From DATFVA01 sp963839165 (lineage in GTDB: Bacteria; Bacteroidota; Ignavibacteria; Ignavibacteriales; Ignavibacteriaceae): 64,000 nt of DNA. Below the pieces are notes generated by a model. The model had not been told where the DNA came from, made no database searches, and saw only the letters and a program-made list of their open reading frames with translations. The stretch covers positions 1,426,001-1,490,000 of the forward strand of contig CAWIUG010000005.1 of NCBI GenBank assembly GCA_963839165.1, in the 5' to 3' direction. Every line of letters starts with the position of its first letter. Positions within the stretch are counted from its first letter, which is position 1. Position numbers and translations under genes: made by a program. Positions 50,413 through 59,657 of the stretch are shown here, one piece after another.

Positions 50413-51297
50413 CTAAGAATTACTTTCTTTCAACGCATTTGCTCCGGAGACTATTTCTAGGATTTCTTTGGTGATGGCTGCCTGTCTTTCCTTATTATAT
50501 TTTACTTGAAGCGTCCTTATAAGCTCTTTTGCATTCGTAGTTGCATTATCCATTGCGGTCATCTTTGCACCAAGTTCGGCAGCATTTGATTCGAGGAGTA
50601 TACGCCACATCTGGGCTTTTAAATGTTTAGGGAGAAGGTAATTGAAAATTTCTTTCTGATCAGGCTCGAATATATAGTTAGGCTGATTTTTTCTTTCTTC
50701 TTCTGAATCCTTGCTGATCGGGATCGGTAGAAATTGTTCGGTAACGATCTTCTGCTGGATTATTGATTTAAACTCATTATACACTATTATGATCTTATCA
50801 AAAGTTCCGTTAAGAAAAACTTCGATTAGTTCATTTGTGGTACTAAGAGCATCTTCATACGATAATGAGGAAAAAAGGCCTGTCTTCTTCCCGGCTACGT
50901 CATATTCTCTCTTGGAGAAAAATTCAAAACCTTTCTTGCCAACACAGAAAAGATGAGCGTTTACCGGACCGCCCGCATATTCATCATTAATTATTCTTGA
51001 GGTTTCTCTTATAATATTAGTATTAAATGCACCGCACAATCCTCTGTCGGCCGTAACTATTACAATCCCAATATTCTTAATATCTCTCTGCTGAATAAAA
51101 GGATTACCAGCTATTTCCTCATCAGTAACAAGATGAGAAAGCATCCCGGCAATTTTCCGGGCATAAGGTCTGGCGTTGATAATATTTTCCTGGGCTCTCC
51201 TGAGTTTTGCAGCGGCCACCATTTTCATGGCTTTAGTAATCTGCTGAGTATTCTGGACGCCTTTTATCCTGTTTTTTATGTCGCGTAATGTAGCCAT
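50413..51297 (-). CDS. atpG: ATP synthase F1 gamma subunit
   Basis: 294 residues. N-terminal ATLRDIKNRIKGVQNTQQITKAMKMVAAAKLRRA and C-terminal LYNKERQAAITKEILEIVSGANAL-like helices form the central shaft; VITADRGLCGAFN is the conserved internal signature. It is the last atp gene here: atpD and atpC do not follow, so they must be at another locus, as in green sulfur bacteria. Confidence 0.97.
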   Translation of the reverse strand: MATLRDIKNRIKGVQNTQQITKAMKMVAAAKLRRAQENIINARPYARKIAGMLSHLVTDEEIAGNPFIQQRDIKNIGIVIVTADRGLCGAFNTNIIRETSRIINDEYAGGPVNAHLFCVGKKGFEFFSKREYDVAGKKTGLFSSLSYEDALSTTNELIEVFLNGTFDKIIIVYNEFKSIIQQKIVTEQFLPIPISKDSEEERKNQPNYIFEPDQKEIFNYLLPKHLKAQMWRILLESNAAELGAKMTAMDNATTNAKELIRTLQVKYNKERQAAITKEILEIVSGANALKESNS

Positions 51298-51299
51298 TA

Positions 51300-52850
51300 T
51301 TAAGCGTTTGTTTTAAAGACTGCTTTAAATTCTTCTGCCGCTTTCCTGATATCCTCAGCAATAGAATCAGAAAGCTGTTTTTCTTTCTCAATAGCTTCAA
51401 ATATCTTGTTGTATTTAACTTCAATAAATTCGAGGATCTCTTTTTCAAATCTCTTTATATCCGCAATCGGTATATCATCGAGGATTCCATTTGTGCCGAG
51501 GAAAATACTTACAACCTGGCGTTCAATGGGAACCGGCGAATACTGACCCTGTTTCAAAAGTTCAACCAGGCGGGAACCGCGGGCAAGAGTTCTGCGTGTT
51601 GCTTTATCCAAGTCAGATCCGAATTTTGCGAAGGCTTCAAGTTCACGGTACTGGGCAAGTTCAAGCTTCAATGTTCCAGCAACTTTCTTCATTGCCTTGA
51701 TCTGTGCGTTACCGCCCACACGTGAAACTGATATACCTACGTTGATGGCTGGTCTTACACCTGCATTAAACAAATTGGATTCCAGATATATCTGACCGTC
51801 AGTTATGGAAATTACGTTTGTGGGAATATATGCTGAAACGTCGCCCTGCTGTGTCTCGATAATAGGGAGAGCGGTCAGACTTCCTCCGCCCAGATCATCA
51901 CTCAGCTTTGATGCTCTCTCAAGTAGTCTTGAGTGAAGGTAAAAAACATCGCCAGGATATGCTTCACGTCCCGGAGGCCTTCTCAGAAGTAGTGAAAGTT
52001 CACGATAAGCAGCTGCCTGTTTAGAGAGATCGTCATAAATAACAAGAGCATGACGACCATTGTCTCTGAAGTATTCACCAAGTGTTGCACCCGCATAAGG
52101 AGCAATAAACTGAAGAGGTGCCGGTTCAGATGCAGCCGCAGAGATAACAGTAGTATAACCCATAGCACCCTGTTCATTCAGCTTTGCTACTACCTGTGCG
52201 ATAGTTGAACTCTTCTGTCCTATAGCCACATAAATACAATAAACAGGTTTAACACCAAGTTTCTTTGCTTCTTCCGTGTGAGTATACTTCTGATTTATAA
52301 TAGCATCTACGGCAACAGCTGTTTTCCCAGTCTGGCGGTCGCCGATAATCAACTCTCTCTGGCCTCTTCCTATAGGAATCATAGCATCAATAGCAGTAAT
52401 ACCCGTCTGCAGGGGTTCTTTTACAGGCTGACGCTGAATAACACCAAGAGCTTTTCTTTCAATGGGAAGGTACTCTTTTGTATTTATAGGACCTTTACCA
52501 TCAACAGGAACACCAAGCGGCGTAATTACTCTTCCCAGCATTTCATCACCGACAGGTAAAGAAGCAACGCGTTTGGTTCTTTTAACCGTGTCTCCTTCTT
52601 TTACAAAAGTCGACTCGCCGAACAGTACACATCCAACGCTGTCTTCCTCCAGGTTAAGCACCATTCCAAAAACATCATTAGGGAACTCTACAAGTTCACT
52701 CGCCATAACATTAGACAGTCCGTACACCCTTGCAATACCATCGCCAACCTGCAGCACCGTACCCACATCATAAATATCAACTTCACTTTCAAAACCTGAC
52801 AACTGTTTTCTTAATATGGCAGATATTTCATCTGGTCTTACTTCAGCCAT
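51300..52850 (-). CDS. atpA: ATP synthase F1 alpha subunit
   Basis: 516 residues, normal length. The P-loop is GDRQTGKTAVAVDAI (about 171-185), the family signature ends in the PGREAYPGDVFYLHSRLLER region, and the N-terminal beta barrel is intact. It forms the non-catalytic nucleotide sites of the F1 hexamer. Adjacent to atpG (2-bp gap) and atpH (14 bp). Confidence 0.98.
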   Translation of the reverse strand: MAEVRPDEISAILRKQLSGFESEVDIYDVGTVLQVGDGIARVYGLSNVMASELVEFPNDVFGMVLNLEEDSVGCVLFGESTFVKEGDTVKRTKRVASLPVGDEMLGRVITPLGVPVDGKGPINTKEYLPIERKALGVIQRQPVKEPLQTGITAIDAMIPIGRGQRELIIGDRQTGKTAVAVDAIINQKYTHTEEAKKLGVKPVYCIYVAIGQKSSTIAQVVAKLNEQGAMGYTTVISAAASEPAPLQFIAPYAGATLGEYFRDNGRHALVIYDDLSKQAAAYRELSLLLRRPPGREAYPGDVFYLHSRLLERASKLSDDLGGGSLTALPIIETQQGDVSAYIPTNVISITDGQIYLESNLFNAGVRPAINVGISVSRVGGNAQIKAMKKVAGTLKLELAQYRELEAFAKFGSDLDKATRRTLARGSRLVELLKQGQYSPVPIERQVVSIFLGTNGILDDIPIADIKRFEKEILEFIEVKYNKIFEAIEKEKQLSDSIAEDIRKAAEEFKAVFKTNA

Positions 52851-52864
52851 TTTAATTGTTCCTT

Positions 52865-53437
52865 TTAAATTTCCTGTATTAGTTTAATGCAGCCCCGCCG
52901 CTTTTCAGCAGCTGCTGCTTTAAAAGTTACCAACTGGTGTTTAACAGACGCATCATAAACCGTATCATTAACCTGGGCTACAAATCCGCCCACAACATCA
53001 GGATCTATTTTAATTTTAAGACGCGCTTTTTTACTCAGCATCGTTTCAATCTTATTCTTCAGCTCCGCAGTCTGGGAATCAGTCAATTCGAATGCGGTTC
53101 TCACATTCACATTAACAATCCCTGCTCTTTCATCTCTAAGTCTCAGGAATTTTTCTGCTATTTCCTGTACCAGATTCTCTCTGCCCTTCTTAACCAGAAA
53201 CCTAATAAAATGCATAGTCTCTGCATTAACTCTGGATTTGAAGATTTCATCAAGTATCGAGACCTTCACATCAGGTTTAATAACCGGATTTGCCAGGGCT
53301 CGTGCAAGCTCTCTGTTTTGTTCCATCGCATGCAGTATAAGCTCTATATCCGCAGAAATTATATCCATCATATCCTTCTCCACAGCCAGGTCAAGCAGTG
53401 AAGCAGCATATCTCATCGAAACCTTGTAATCGGCCAT
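52865..53437 (-). CDS. atpH: ATP synthase F1 delta subunit
   Basis: 190 residues. N-terminal helical domain (RYAASLLDLAVEKDMMD) and a C-terminal DPDVVGGFVAQVNDTVYDASVKHQL segment typical of OSCP/delta, which links F1 to the peripheral stalk. The last residues (AAEKRRGCIKLIQEI) diverge from the usual end, so a shift at the extreme 3' end is possible. Confidence 0.93.
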   Translation of the reverse strand: MADYKVSMRYAASLLDLAVEKDMMDIISADIELILHAMEQNRELARALANPVIKPDVKVSILDEIFKSRVNAETMHFIRFLVKKGRENLVQEIAEKFLRLRDERAGIVNVNVRTAFELTDSQTAELKNKIETMLSKKARLKIKIDPDVVGGFVAQVNDTVYDASVKHQLVTFKAAAAEKRRGCIKLIQEI

Positions 53438-53439
53438 AA

Positions 53440-53979
53440 TTAATTCCTGGAAATATCGCTTATATATTTATCGACAATTTTTTTATTGGTTTCCTTATTA
53501 AGGCTTTCCCTTAGGATCTTTTCAGCAGCGCTTATAGCAATTTCAGCAATCTGATTTTTCAGTTCAGCGAAGGCCGCTTCTTTCTTCCTTTCAATTTCCG
53601 AAGCTGCATCATCAACAATCTTTTTTGCCTGCTCCTTGCTGTCACGTATCATCTGGTCCTTAAGCTTGTCTGCATAAGCACGACTCTGATCTATGATTTT
53701 CTTAGATTCCTCTTCGGCCTGTGCTATGTTAGCCTGATTTTTATCCAGGACCTTCTGAGCCTCCTCCCTGGCCTTTTCAGCTTTCTCCAGTGATTCCTTT
53801 ATCGCGGCTTCCCTTTGATCAAGCGCAGCCAATATAGGTTTCCAGGCTACCTTCTTCAGAATAAAAAGGAGTACAACGAAGGTTACAACCGTCCAGAAGA
53901 TGAGACCGGGATTAACATCTATCAGACTTCCATTTTCTTCCGCAAGCGCAAGAACTGATAAACTGAATCCTGTTAACAT
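53440..53979 (-). CDS. atpF: ATP synthase F0 b subunit
   Basis: 179 residues: one N-terminal helix in the membrane (PGLIFWTVVTFVVLLFILKKVAW) and a long charged coiled coil (about 50-165) forming the peripheral stalk. It begins 2 bp upstream of atpH's start region and follows atpE. Confidence 0.95.
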   Translation of the reverse strand: MLTGFSLSVLALAEENGSLIDVNPGLIFWTVVTFVVLLFILKKVAWKPILAALDQREAAIKESLEKAEKAREEAQKVLDKNQANIAQAEEESKKIIDQSRAYADKLKDQMIRDSKEQAKKIVDDAASEIERKKEAAFAELKNQIAEIAISAAEKILRESLNKETNKKIVDKYISDISRN

Positions 53980-54028
53980 TTATTCATTCCTGATTTAATT
54001 GAAATTTCCGGATATCCGGATTTTTTAC

Positions 54029-54250
54029 TTAAGCTTTAACAGCTAATAGAATACAGATAACGAGAGCAAAGAAGGCGATACCTTCGATAAGTGCTGCAGC
54101 AATAATCATTGCAGTTCTTATGGCACCTGCGGCTTCCGGCTGTCTTCCCATAGCTTCGAGGGCAGAACCAGCAAGTTTACCGATACCTAATCCGGCACCA
54201 ATTACTGCTATACCGGCGCCAATTCCTGCGCCTAACCATGCTAAATCCAT
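54029..54250 (-). CDS. atpE: ATP synthase F0 c subunit
   Basis: 73 residues, two helices. Helix 1 has GAGIGAGIAVIGAGLGIGKL and the RQPEA loop; helix 2 carries the ion-binding Glu in AALIEGIAFFALV. The glutamine and the Ser/Thr next to the glutamate that define sodium-binding c rings are absent (GIG and EGI instead), so the enzyme is predicted to use protons. Confidence 0.96.
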   Translation of the reverse strand: MDLAWLGAGIGAGIAVIGAGLGIGKLAGSALEAMGRQPEAAGAIRTAMIIAAALIEGIAFFALVICILLAVKA

Positions 54251-54289
54251 CTTAAATTCTCCTGATTGTTAAAGTAAATAATAGACTAA

Positions 54290-55132
54290 TTAATGTTCCT
54301 GGTGAACAGCCATCCCGATAAACAGGGATGTGAGTATTGTGAATATGTATGCCTGAATTAAAGCAACCAGTAATTCAAGCAGGTAAATGAAAATCGCAAA
54401 TGCTATAGAAACAGGCGCCACAAAGGCGGTCTGCAGAATAAAAATCAAACCAAGCAGTGAAAGGATAACCACGTGTCCTGCGATCATATTTGCAAAAAGA
54501 CGTATACACAGTGCAAAGGGTTTCGTAAATAATCCCAGGATTTCAAGAGGAATAAGTATGATCAGGATCCAGGGGGGCATTCCTGATGGTATAAGTCCTT
54601 TAAAGTAACCCCACGCTCCATGACTCCTGATTCCCCCCAGCTGAATAGCGATGAACGATATTCCCGCAAGTGCGGCAGTTACCGCAATATTGCCGGTGAT
54701 CGTTACGGCGTAGGGGATTAATCCGAAGAAGTTACTCAGCAGAATGAAGAAAAATACGGTCAGCAGATAAGGCAGGAACCTTTCGTAACCTTTACCGATG
54801 GTCGGTTTAACAATTTCATCCCGCACAAAAAGTACTGTTATTTCCACAAGGTTAGATATTCCCTTAGGAATTAACGTATTTTTATACTTGCGTGAAGCGA
54901 TGTACAGAACCAAAAATAATATCAGGGCAACCAGCCACATAAAAAATATGTACTTGGTTATCGAAATATCGATACCAAACAGCTCAAGATGCGGCAGTTG
55001 AATCGAGAAAAAGGGTTCAAAATCCAGGGTATGAGAGTCCATTACATGATGAAGAATCCACCCGCTGTCGCTTCCCCCGGACTGCTTTAAGGTATCCGCG
55101 GCGTTTAATGTGTCAATAACAGTGTTGTACAT
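54290..55132 (-). CDS. atpB: ATP synthase F0 a subunit
   Basis: 280 residues. The essential arginine is in LCIRLFANMIAGHVVI, and the C-terminal helix ends in an aromatic/charged half-channel region (LVALIQAYIFTILTSLFIGMA). An extended N-terminus of about 50 residues precedes the first helix, as in related phyla. Confidence 0.96.
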   Translation of the reverse strand: MYNTVIDTLNAADTLKQSGGSDSGWILHHVMDSHTLDFEPFFSIQLPHLELFGIDISITKYIFFMWLVALILFLVLYIASRKYKNTLIPKGISNLVEITVLFVRDEIVKPTIGKGYERFLPYLLTVFFFILLSNFFGLIPYAVTITGNIAVTAALAGISFIAIQLGGIRSHGAWGYFKGLIPSGMPPWILIILIPLEILGLFTKPFALCIRLFANMIAGHVVILSLLGLIFILQTAFVAPVSIAFAIFIYLLELLVALIQAYIFTILTSLFIGMAVHQEH

Positions 55133-55140
55133 AAACTGAA

Positions 55141-55518
55141 TTAGTAACTTCTAAAATTCAGATAAACAATTTCAATAAATAAATAAAAAAAATAAAAAAT
55201 GAGGATTGAAAATATAAAATTATTCTGGTTTAATTCCAAGAAAACAAGGCAGATAAAAACGAGGATAATGGTGCTGAATAATCTCACCGACATCGCCCCT
55301 AAAGTATTGCGTATAAATGACTTATCGTTTTTTACCAAACCCCTCTTAACGAGCAACAATTCATATACAAAACCTATAAACACAACCCCCCAACCGGTTA
55401 ACCAGGCAATAAAAATATCAGGGCTGAGAACCCCGAAAACATTGAGTAAAATTATCCCGAAAGGAAATACCAGACTGCCGGCTGTCAGGAATATTAGAAT
55501 ACGGCCTCTATTCGTCAT
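55141..55518 (-). CDS. AtpI-like small membrane protein of the ATP synthase operon
   Basis: 125 residues with four hydrophobic helices and short loops (LIFLTAGSLVFPFGIILLNV; LFSTIILVFICLVFL; FSILIFYFFYLFIEIVYL). The position between atpZ-like and atpB genes is that of atpI in many bacteria, whose product helps assemble the c ring or handle Mg2+. The sequence itself is not strongly diagnostic. It overlaps the upstream gene by 4 bp (ATGA). Confidence 0.65.
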   Translation of the reverse strand: MTNRGRILIFLTAGSLVFPFGIILLNVFGVLSPDIFIAWLTGWGVVFIGFVYELLLVKRGLVKNDKSFIRNTLGAMSVRLFSTIILVFICLVFLELNQNNFIFSILIFYFFYLFIEIVYLNFRSY

Positions 55519-55748
55519 TTATCTGACTTCAATACTGTCTTTATAAAACTATAGAGAGAAGATGCTATGCCCAGGAAGGAAAATGTTACCGTGAGCCATG
55601 GACTGGTATTGAATTTACCGTCCAGCCATATGCCCAGAAAAACCATCACTATTACAGTGACAGCCAGCTGAAGACCCAGACCGAGGTACGGACCGTAGTT
55701 TACCGCAAAATTACTTCGGCCGTCTTCGTTTTCATCCTTGTTTTTCAT
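55515..55748 (-). CDS. atpZ: AtpZ/AtpI-type protein, first gene of the ATP synthase operon
   Basis: 77 residues from the ATG at 55748, chosen over the longer frame (to 55796), which would overlap bactofilin almost fully. Two helices (YLGLGLQLAVTVIVMVFLGIWLDGKF and PWLTVTFSFLGIASSLYSFIKTV) match the AtpZ/AtpI pattern (GxxxQ...GxxxD). It overlaps the bactofilin stop by 17 bp, so the operon may begin upstream with bactofilin. Confidence 0.85.
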   Translation of the reverse strand: MKNKDENEDGRSNFAVNYGPYLGLGLQLAVTVIVMVFLGIWLDGKFNTSPWLTVTFSFLGIASSLYSFIKTVLKSDK

Positions 55749-56133
55749 TTCCCGATGGTGTTGGCAGCTGAGGCGGCTTAGCTGTCTCTTTCTCATTCAT
55801 TTTACTCTGCCCGTCGAACTGTGCTCCTGCCTCAACAACGAGGATCTTGGTGAGGATGTCACCTTTTAACACTGCTTTAGCCTCCAGTGTAAGTTTGTCT
55901 CTGGACTTTACAGTTCCCGTTACTTTTCCCCCGATGACAATACCTTCTGCAAAGATCTCACCGCTGACATCGCCATTCTCTCCAACTGTAACGTTTCCAT
56001 TAGCCGAAATATCACCATTTACCGAACCGTCAACGCGCACATTGCCATTGCTTATGAGTTTTCCCTCTATAACAACTCCTGCGCTTATTATTGTCACTTC
56101 ATCCTTCCCTTCGTTTGAGTTTCTCTGTTTCAA
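55732..56133 (-). CDS. Bactofilin family cytoskeletal protein
   Basis: 133 residues: a central beta-helix of repeating short strands (about 15-100: ISAGVVIEGKLISNGNVRVDGSVNGDISANGNVTVGE...) flanked by short disordered ends with a proline-rich tail (PPQLPTPSG). Bactofilins polymerise without nucleotides and scaffold cell-wall enzymes. The M23 peptidase gene directly upstream (12 bp) is a recurrent partner and probably its client. Confidence 0.93.
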   Translation of the reverse strand: MKQRNSNEGKDEVTIISAGVVIEGKLISNGNVRVDGSVNGDISANGNVTVGENGDVSGEIFAEGIVIGGKVTGTVKSRDKLTLEAKAVLKGDILTKILVVEAGAQFDGQSKMNEKETAKPPQLPTPSGNEKQG

Positions 56134-56145
56134 AGTAGTTCTCCT

Positions 56146-57000
56146 TTAATAATTTATTAAAACCGATTTAGGGTCTATTGGTTCACCATCTTTCCAAACT
56201 TCAAAATGCAGGTGAGGGCCCGTAGATATTTCGCCGGTATTACCGCTGAGCGCAATTGTCTCACCCTGCAGGACAGTTTCTCTTGCTCTTTTAAGTAAGA
56301 CAGAACAATGTTTATACACTGTAATATAACCATTATTATGGTTCAGAATCATCATGTAACCGTCTTTTGTTGTATAGTCTGCAAAAATCACGTAGCCATT
56401 CGATGCGGCATAAACCGGGGTTCCCGTCTTCACAACAAAATCAATGCCCATATGTCCTTTATCGGGATCGAATCCCCGACTAACAAAACTATCCGTTGGT
56501 TTGCTGAAATAATAGTTTTTTTTCTGTTTATCTTTATCTCCCTGAAGCAGCTCAGTTAAGACAGCGAAAATATTTCCACCATAGGGGGTTTTCTTTCGCC
56601 TCATTTTGACGGTATCTTTGTCCTTTTCCGATGATCTGAGTAAAGTAGAGTCACCAAGCCCTATAGCAAATCTGAGTTTTTCGTTTGTGCTTTTCAGGTA
56701 TTCAAGTTCCCTTGTAACCTGGTTTAACCGGGTGTTCAATTCATTAATTTTTTCGATTTCGGGTTTGGTTAATCCGCTTCCCGGAAAAATAGCATCCCGT
56801 AGAGGAGTTAAACCGAGCAGCAGAAATCCCAGTACAGCAAAAATAGCAGAATAAAAAGCGAGAATACCCAGAACCTGGTAAATTCCGAATCTATATGTCC
56901 TGGTATCAGCTTTTCCGAAATCAGGGAGAATAATAACAGAAAGTCCTTTTAGATTCTTTAATGAATCAATTATCTTTCCTACCTCGTCTTTAATATTCAT
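56146..57000 (-). CDS. M23-family cell-wall endopeptidase, membrane-anchored
   Basis: 284 residues: one N-terminal helix (about 37-60, LGILAFYSAIFAVLGFLLLGL), a coiled coil (about 75-110), and a C-terminal LytM/M23 domain with the zinc ligands in GHMGIDF and HLHFEVW. It cleaves peptidoglycan cross-links. Located next to bactofilin, a pairing known to control cell shape in other bacteria. Confidence 0.9.
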   Translation of the reverse strand: MNIKDEVGKIIDSLKNLKGLSVIILPDFGKADTRTYRFGIYQVLGILAFYSAIFAVLGFLLLGLTPLRDAIFPGSGLTKPEIEKINELNTRLNQVTRELEYLKSTNEKLRFAIGLGDSTLLRSSEKDKDTVKMRRKKTPYGGNIFAVLTELLQGDKDKQKKNYYFSKPTDSFVSRGFDPDKGHMGIDFVVKTGTPVYAASNGYVIFADYTTKDGYMMILNHNNGYITVYKHCSVLLKRARETVLQGETIALSGNTGEISTGPHLHFEVWKDGEPIDPKSVLINY

Positions 57001-57039
57001 AATTACCTGTTTCGTTATTTATGCTGCGTTCCAATCCGG

Positions 57040-57672
57040 CTAGAATTTCTCAAGCAAGTCTTCGAATTTTATCTTTCCCTCTCTTAAAAGCACCGGATCA
57101 GAATCACTGAGATCGATCAGAGTAGATGCATTTATAAAGGATTTCTTATCAGTATAAAAAATGGCCTCTACTTCCGAACTGAACTTATCTTTGATCATAC
57201 TTATTTCGGTCAGCGGCTCCTGATCGCTCCTGTTAACGCTAGTTGAGATCAGGGGCATTTTGATCTGCTGAAGAAATTTCAGACAAAACCGATGATTAGG
57301 AATCCTGAACGCGGCAGTATTCTGACGCAGAATGCTCCTGGTTTTGCCGTTCAGGTTTAATATTACAGACACAGGGTTGGGCCAGATAGCAAGTAGAAAG
57401 TCCAGGTGTTTTTCACTCTTAATATCAACATACTTTACCAGAGTATCTATACCATCAATAAGAAGGATATATGGTTTTGAGTCCCGTCTTCCCTTTATTG
57501 TATCAATCCTTTTTACGGCATCTTCATTAAAAGGATTGGCACCGAATCCATAAATTGTATCAGTAGGATAAATAAAGACTGTGCCTTCCAGGTAGTATTT
57601 TTTTGCCCTGGTTATGGCAGCATCGAGCTTTTTATCGATATTTATCATTTCCGCATACTGTCTCTCAGGCAT
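57040..57672 (-). CDS. Threonylcarbamoyl-AMP synthase-like (TsaC/Sua5/YrdC)
   Basis: 210 residues from the ATG at 57672 (a start at MINIDK, 57648, is also possible). The YrdC fold is marked by GTVFIYPTDTIYGFGANPFNEDAVKRIDTIKGR and LISTSVNRSDQEP. It makes the threonylcarbamoyl-adenylate precursor for tRNA t6A37. It overlaps the GT9 gene end by 8 bp. There is no Sua5 C-terminal domain. Confidence 0.85.
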   Translation of the reverse strand: MPERQYAEMINIDKKLDAAITRAKKYYLEGTVFIYPTDTIYGFGANPFNEDAVKRIDTIKGRRDSKPYILLIDGIDTLVKYVDIKSEKHLDFLLAIWPNPVSVILNLNGKTRSILRQNTAAFRIPNHRFCLKFLQQIKMPLISTSVNRSDQEPLTEISMIKDKFSSEVEAIFYTDKKSFINASTLIDLSDSDPVLLREGKIKFEDLLEKF

Positions 57673-58684
57673 CAATCATTTCCTTTATTTTTTCTATTAC
57701 GGTTTCAGGTTTCAAATTATAACCGCAGGCAAAGCTGCCGAGAGGACATTCATCAAAGCCATGAATTCCGCAAGGTTTGCAAAACAAATCATCAAAAGAT
57801 AAAAAATAACTCTTTTTGTTATAAGGATAAAAACCAAAATCAGGTACTGTTGAACAGTAAAGCATCAGCACAGGTATATCAGCACACATCCCAAGATGAG
57901 CGGGAGCCGAGTCATTCGAGATAAGGATATCCATATGTCCAAGTAAAGCAATACTCTCAGCAAGTCTAAAATTCCCGGCAGCAGAAATTACATTGCCTTT
58001 AATTCTATCCTCAAAAGCATTGCAGATTTCTTTATCACTATCACCCCCTATAATAAATACCTGTTCATATTTACGCGATAAAAAACGGATTATTTCATCC
58101 ATGTATTCAGGAGGGTATATTTTTGTATTCCATACACTTCCCGGAGCCACAGCCGCAAATCTGTTTTTCTTCCCGAACTTTCTGAGATATTCATCTATTT
58201 TATTTTCTATTTCAGATGGAAGATTAACCTCTGGTAATACTTTCCAGTTACCGTTTTCAACCGGGAACCTGATCAAACGAAGGTTCCGTTCAACCTCGTG
58301 GGAAGCACTTTCATAATCAGCCACGTATTTATAAATATGAGGGAGGCTGTTTACATTAAATCCATAAGTTTCACGAACACCTGATAGCATCACAAGAAGA
58401 GACGTCCTGAGAGACCTGTGAGGTGCGTAAATTCTGGAATAGTTATTCTGCTTGATGAATTTGCCGAACTTATAAAAACGAAACAGGTTTTTATGTAAGC
58501 CGCGTTTATCAAGTATATGAACATGGCTGACTGCCGGAGAGAGACGAAAAATTTCCGCCGTTGAAGGAATCGCGATCACATCAATAAGTGTATCCGGATT
58601 CAATTCCTTAAGTTTCTGGATCATCGGCAGAGTAAGCACAGCATCTCCGATAAATGCGGTTTGTATAACCAGATACTTTTCCAT
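57665..58684 (-). CDS. Glycosyltransferase family 9 (heptosyltransferase type)
   Basis: 339 residues from the ATG at 58684, which shares one base with the preceding stop (TGATG); the longer frame to 58717 is rejected. GT9 features: VIQTAFIGDAVLTLPMIQKLKEL at the start, FAAVAPGSVWNTKIYP, VFIIGGDSDKEICN, and LISNDSAPAHLGMCADIPVL. It transfers a sugar to the lipopolysaccharide core. CxxCGIHGFDECP near the end is cysteine-rich as in WaaF-like proteins. Confidence 0.88.
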   Translation of the reverse strand: MEKYLVIQTAFIGDAVLTLPMIQKLKELNPDTLIDVIAIPSTAEIFRLSPAVSHVHILDKRGLHKNLFRFYKFGKFIKQNNYSRIYAPHRSLRTSLLVMLSGVRETYGFNVNSLPHIYKYVADYESASHEVERNLRLIRFPVENGNWKVLPEVNLPSEIENKIDEYLRKFGKKNRFAAVAPGSVWNTKIYPPEYMDEIIRFLSRKYEQVFIIGGDSDKEICNAFEDRIKGNVISAAGNFRLAESIALLGHMDILISNDSAPAHLGMCADIPVLMLYCSTVPDFGFYPYNKKSYFLSFDDLFCKPCGIHGFDECPLGSFACGYNLKPETVIEKIKEMIDA

Positions 58685-59553
58685 CAATATTTCCATCTTT
58701 TGTGCATCCAGAACCATTGCTCGGGATGCTCACGGATAGCTTTCTCCATATATTCCTTATATCTCCTGGTCAATTCGACAACTTTTTCCTCCTCTTTTTC
58801 CGGAAGATTTTCTTTACTTACTTCAATCATCTCAGCTTTATAAGAATAATCCTTCTGCCGCACCGGAATACCGCATAACAGAGGAGCTCCTGTTTTAACA
58901 GAAAGCAGAGCAGGACCGGAAAAGAAATAAGCAGGCCGTCCCATAAAATCAAGCTGAATCCCATCCTTCGGTCCCCTCTGATCTGCAACCATAGCCACCA
59001 TATTTTTTGCCAGAAGTTCTTTATAAACCTGGCGGATCGAGATCCCGGCAGGAATTATTTTATTGATCCATTTTGTGCGGGCTCTCTCAAGCCATCTTGT
59101 AACATATGGATTCCTCTGAGGTTTAACAACAACATGCAAGGGAATCCCGATCTGAAGACTTACAGATAGTGCAATATATTCCCAGTTAGCAAAGTGCGCT
59201 GAAAGTAGAATTATTCCTTTACCTTCTTTATACCTCTTCACAATAAGGTCAGTATTACTGCAATCAATCATATTTTTCATCTGTTCCCGATTCATCCAGG
59301 GAATCGAAAGGAGTTCCACAAGGGTTATAGAAAAACTCTTATAACAATTGAAAGCAATTTTATTTATCTCCTTTTCGGGATAAGAAGGAAAGGCGCGGGA
59401 CAAATTATCAAGTACAGTTTCCTTCCTTATTGGTATTATATAAAAGAAGAGGAGGGCAAGTGTAAAGGATAACCGCCTTGCGGTTTTAAGTCCGGTTATC
59501 CTTAACAGATAGCTGAAAAGAACAAAGAATATATATTCTATTAAATTCTGCAA
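58684..59553 (-). CDS. Lipid A-type lysophospholipid acyltransferase (LpxL/HtrB family)
   Basis: 289 residues: N-terminal membrane helix, the catalytic SAHFANWEY (HxxxxE), the VADQRGPKDGIQLDFMGRPAYFFSGPALLS substrate-binding segment and the PEQWFWMHKRWK end typical of LpxL/HtrB. It adds secondary acyl chains to lipid A. It is translationally coupled to the GT9 gene. Confidence 0.9.
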   Translation of the reverse strand: MQNLIEYIFFVLFSYLLRITGLKTARRLSFTLALLFFYIIPIRKETVLDNLSRAFPSYPEKEINKIAFNCYKSFSITLVELLSIPWMNREQMKNMIDCSNTDLIVKRYKEGKGIILLSAHFANWEYIALSVSLQIGIPLHVVVKPQRNPYVTRWLERARTKWINKIIPAGISIRQVYKELLAKNMVAMVADQRGPKDGIQLDFMGRPAYFFSGPALLSVKTGAPLLCGIPVRQKDYSYKAEMIEVSKENLPEKEEEKVVELTRRYKEYMEKAIREHPEQWFWMHKRWKY

Positions 59554-59633
59554 TTTGGTTCTGACTTAATTCAAAATACAAGGTTTAAAATAATGAAGAT
59601 AAGCTGATTTAAGAAAGGAATTATAAAAATGAA

Positions 59634-59650
59634 GGGGGACAAAGTCCCCC
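59634..59650 (-). terminator. Hairpin terminator after the GWxTD pair
   Basis: GGGGGAC-AAA-GTCCCCC stem, followed on the minus strand by TTCATTTTTA, 8 bp past the GWxTD gene stop. Confidence 0.75.
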
Positions 59651-59657
59651 CTAAAAA

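Noticed and set aside
52278..53429. Plus-strand frames opposite atpA and atpH
   Set aside because: Antisense to highly conserved genes, no start signals, no known domains.
55749..55796. 16-residue extension of the AtpZ-like protein
   Set aside because: It would lie inside the bactofilin frame and lacks similarity to AtpZ N-termini.
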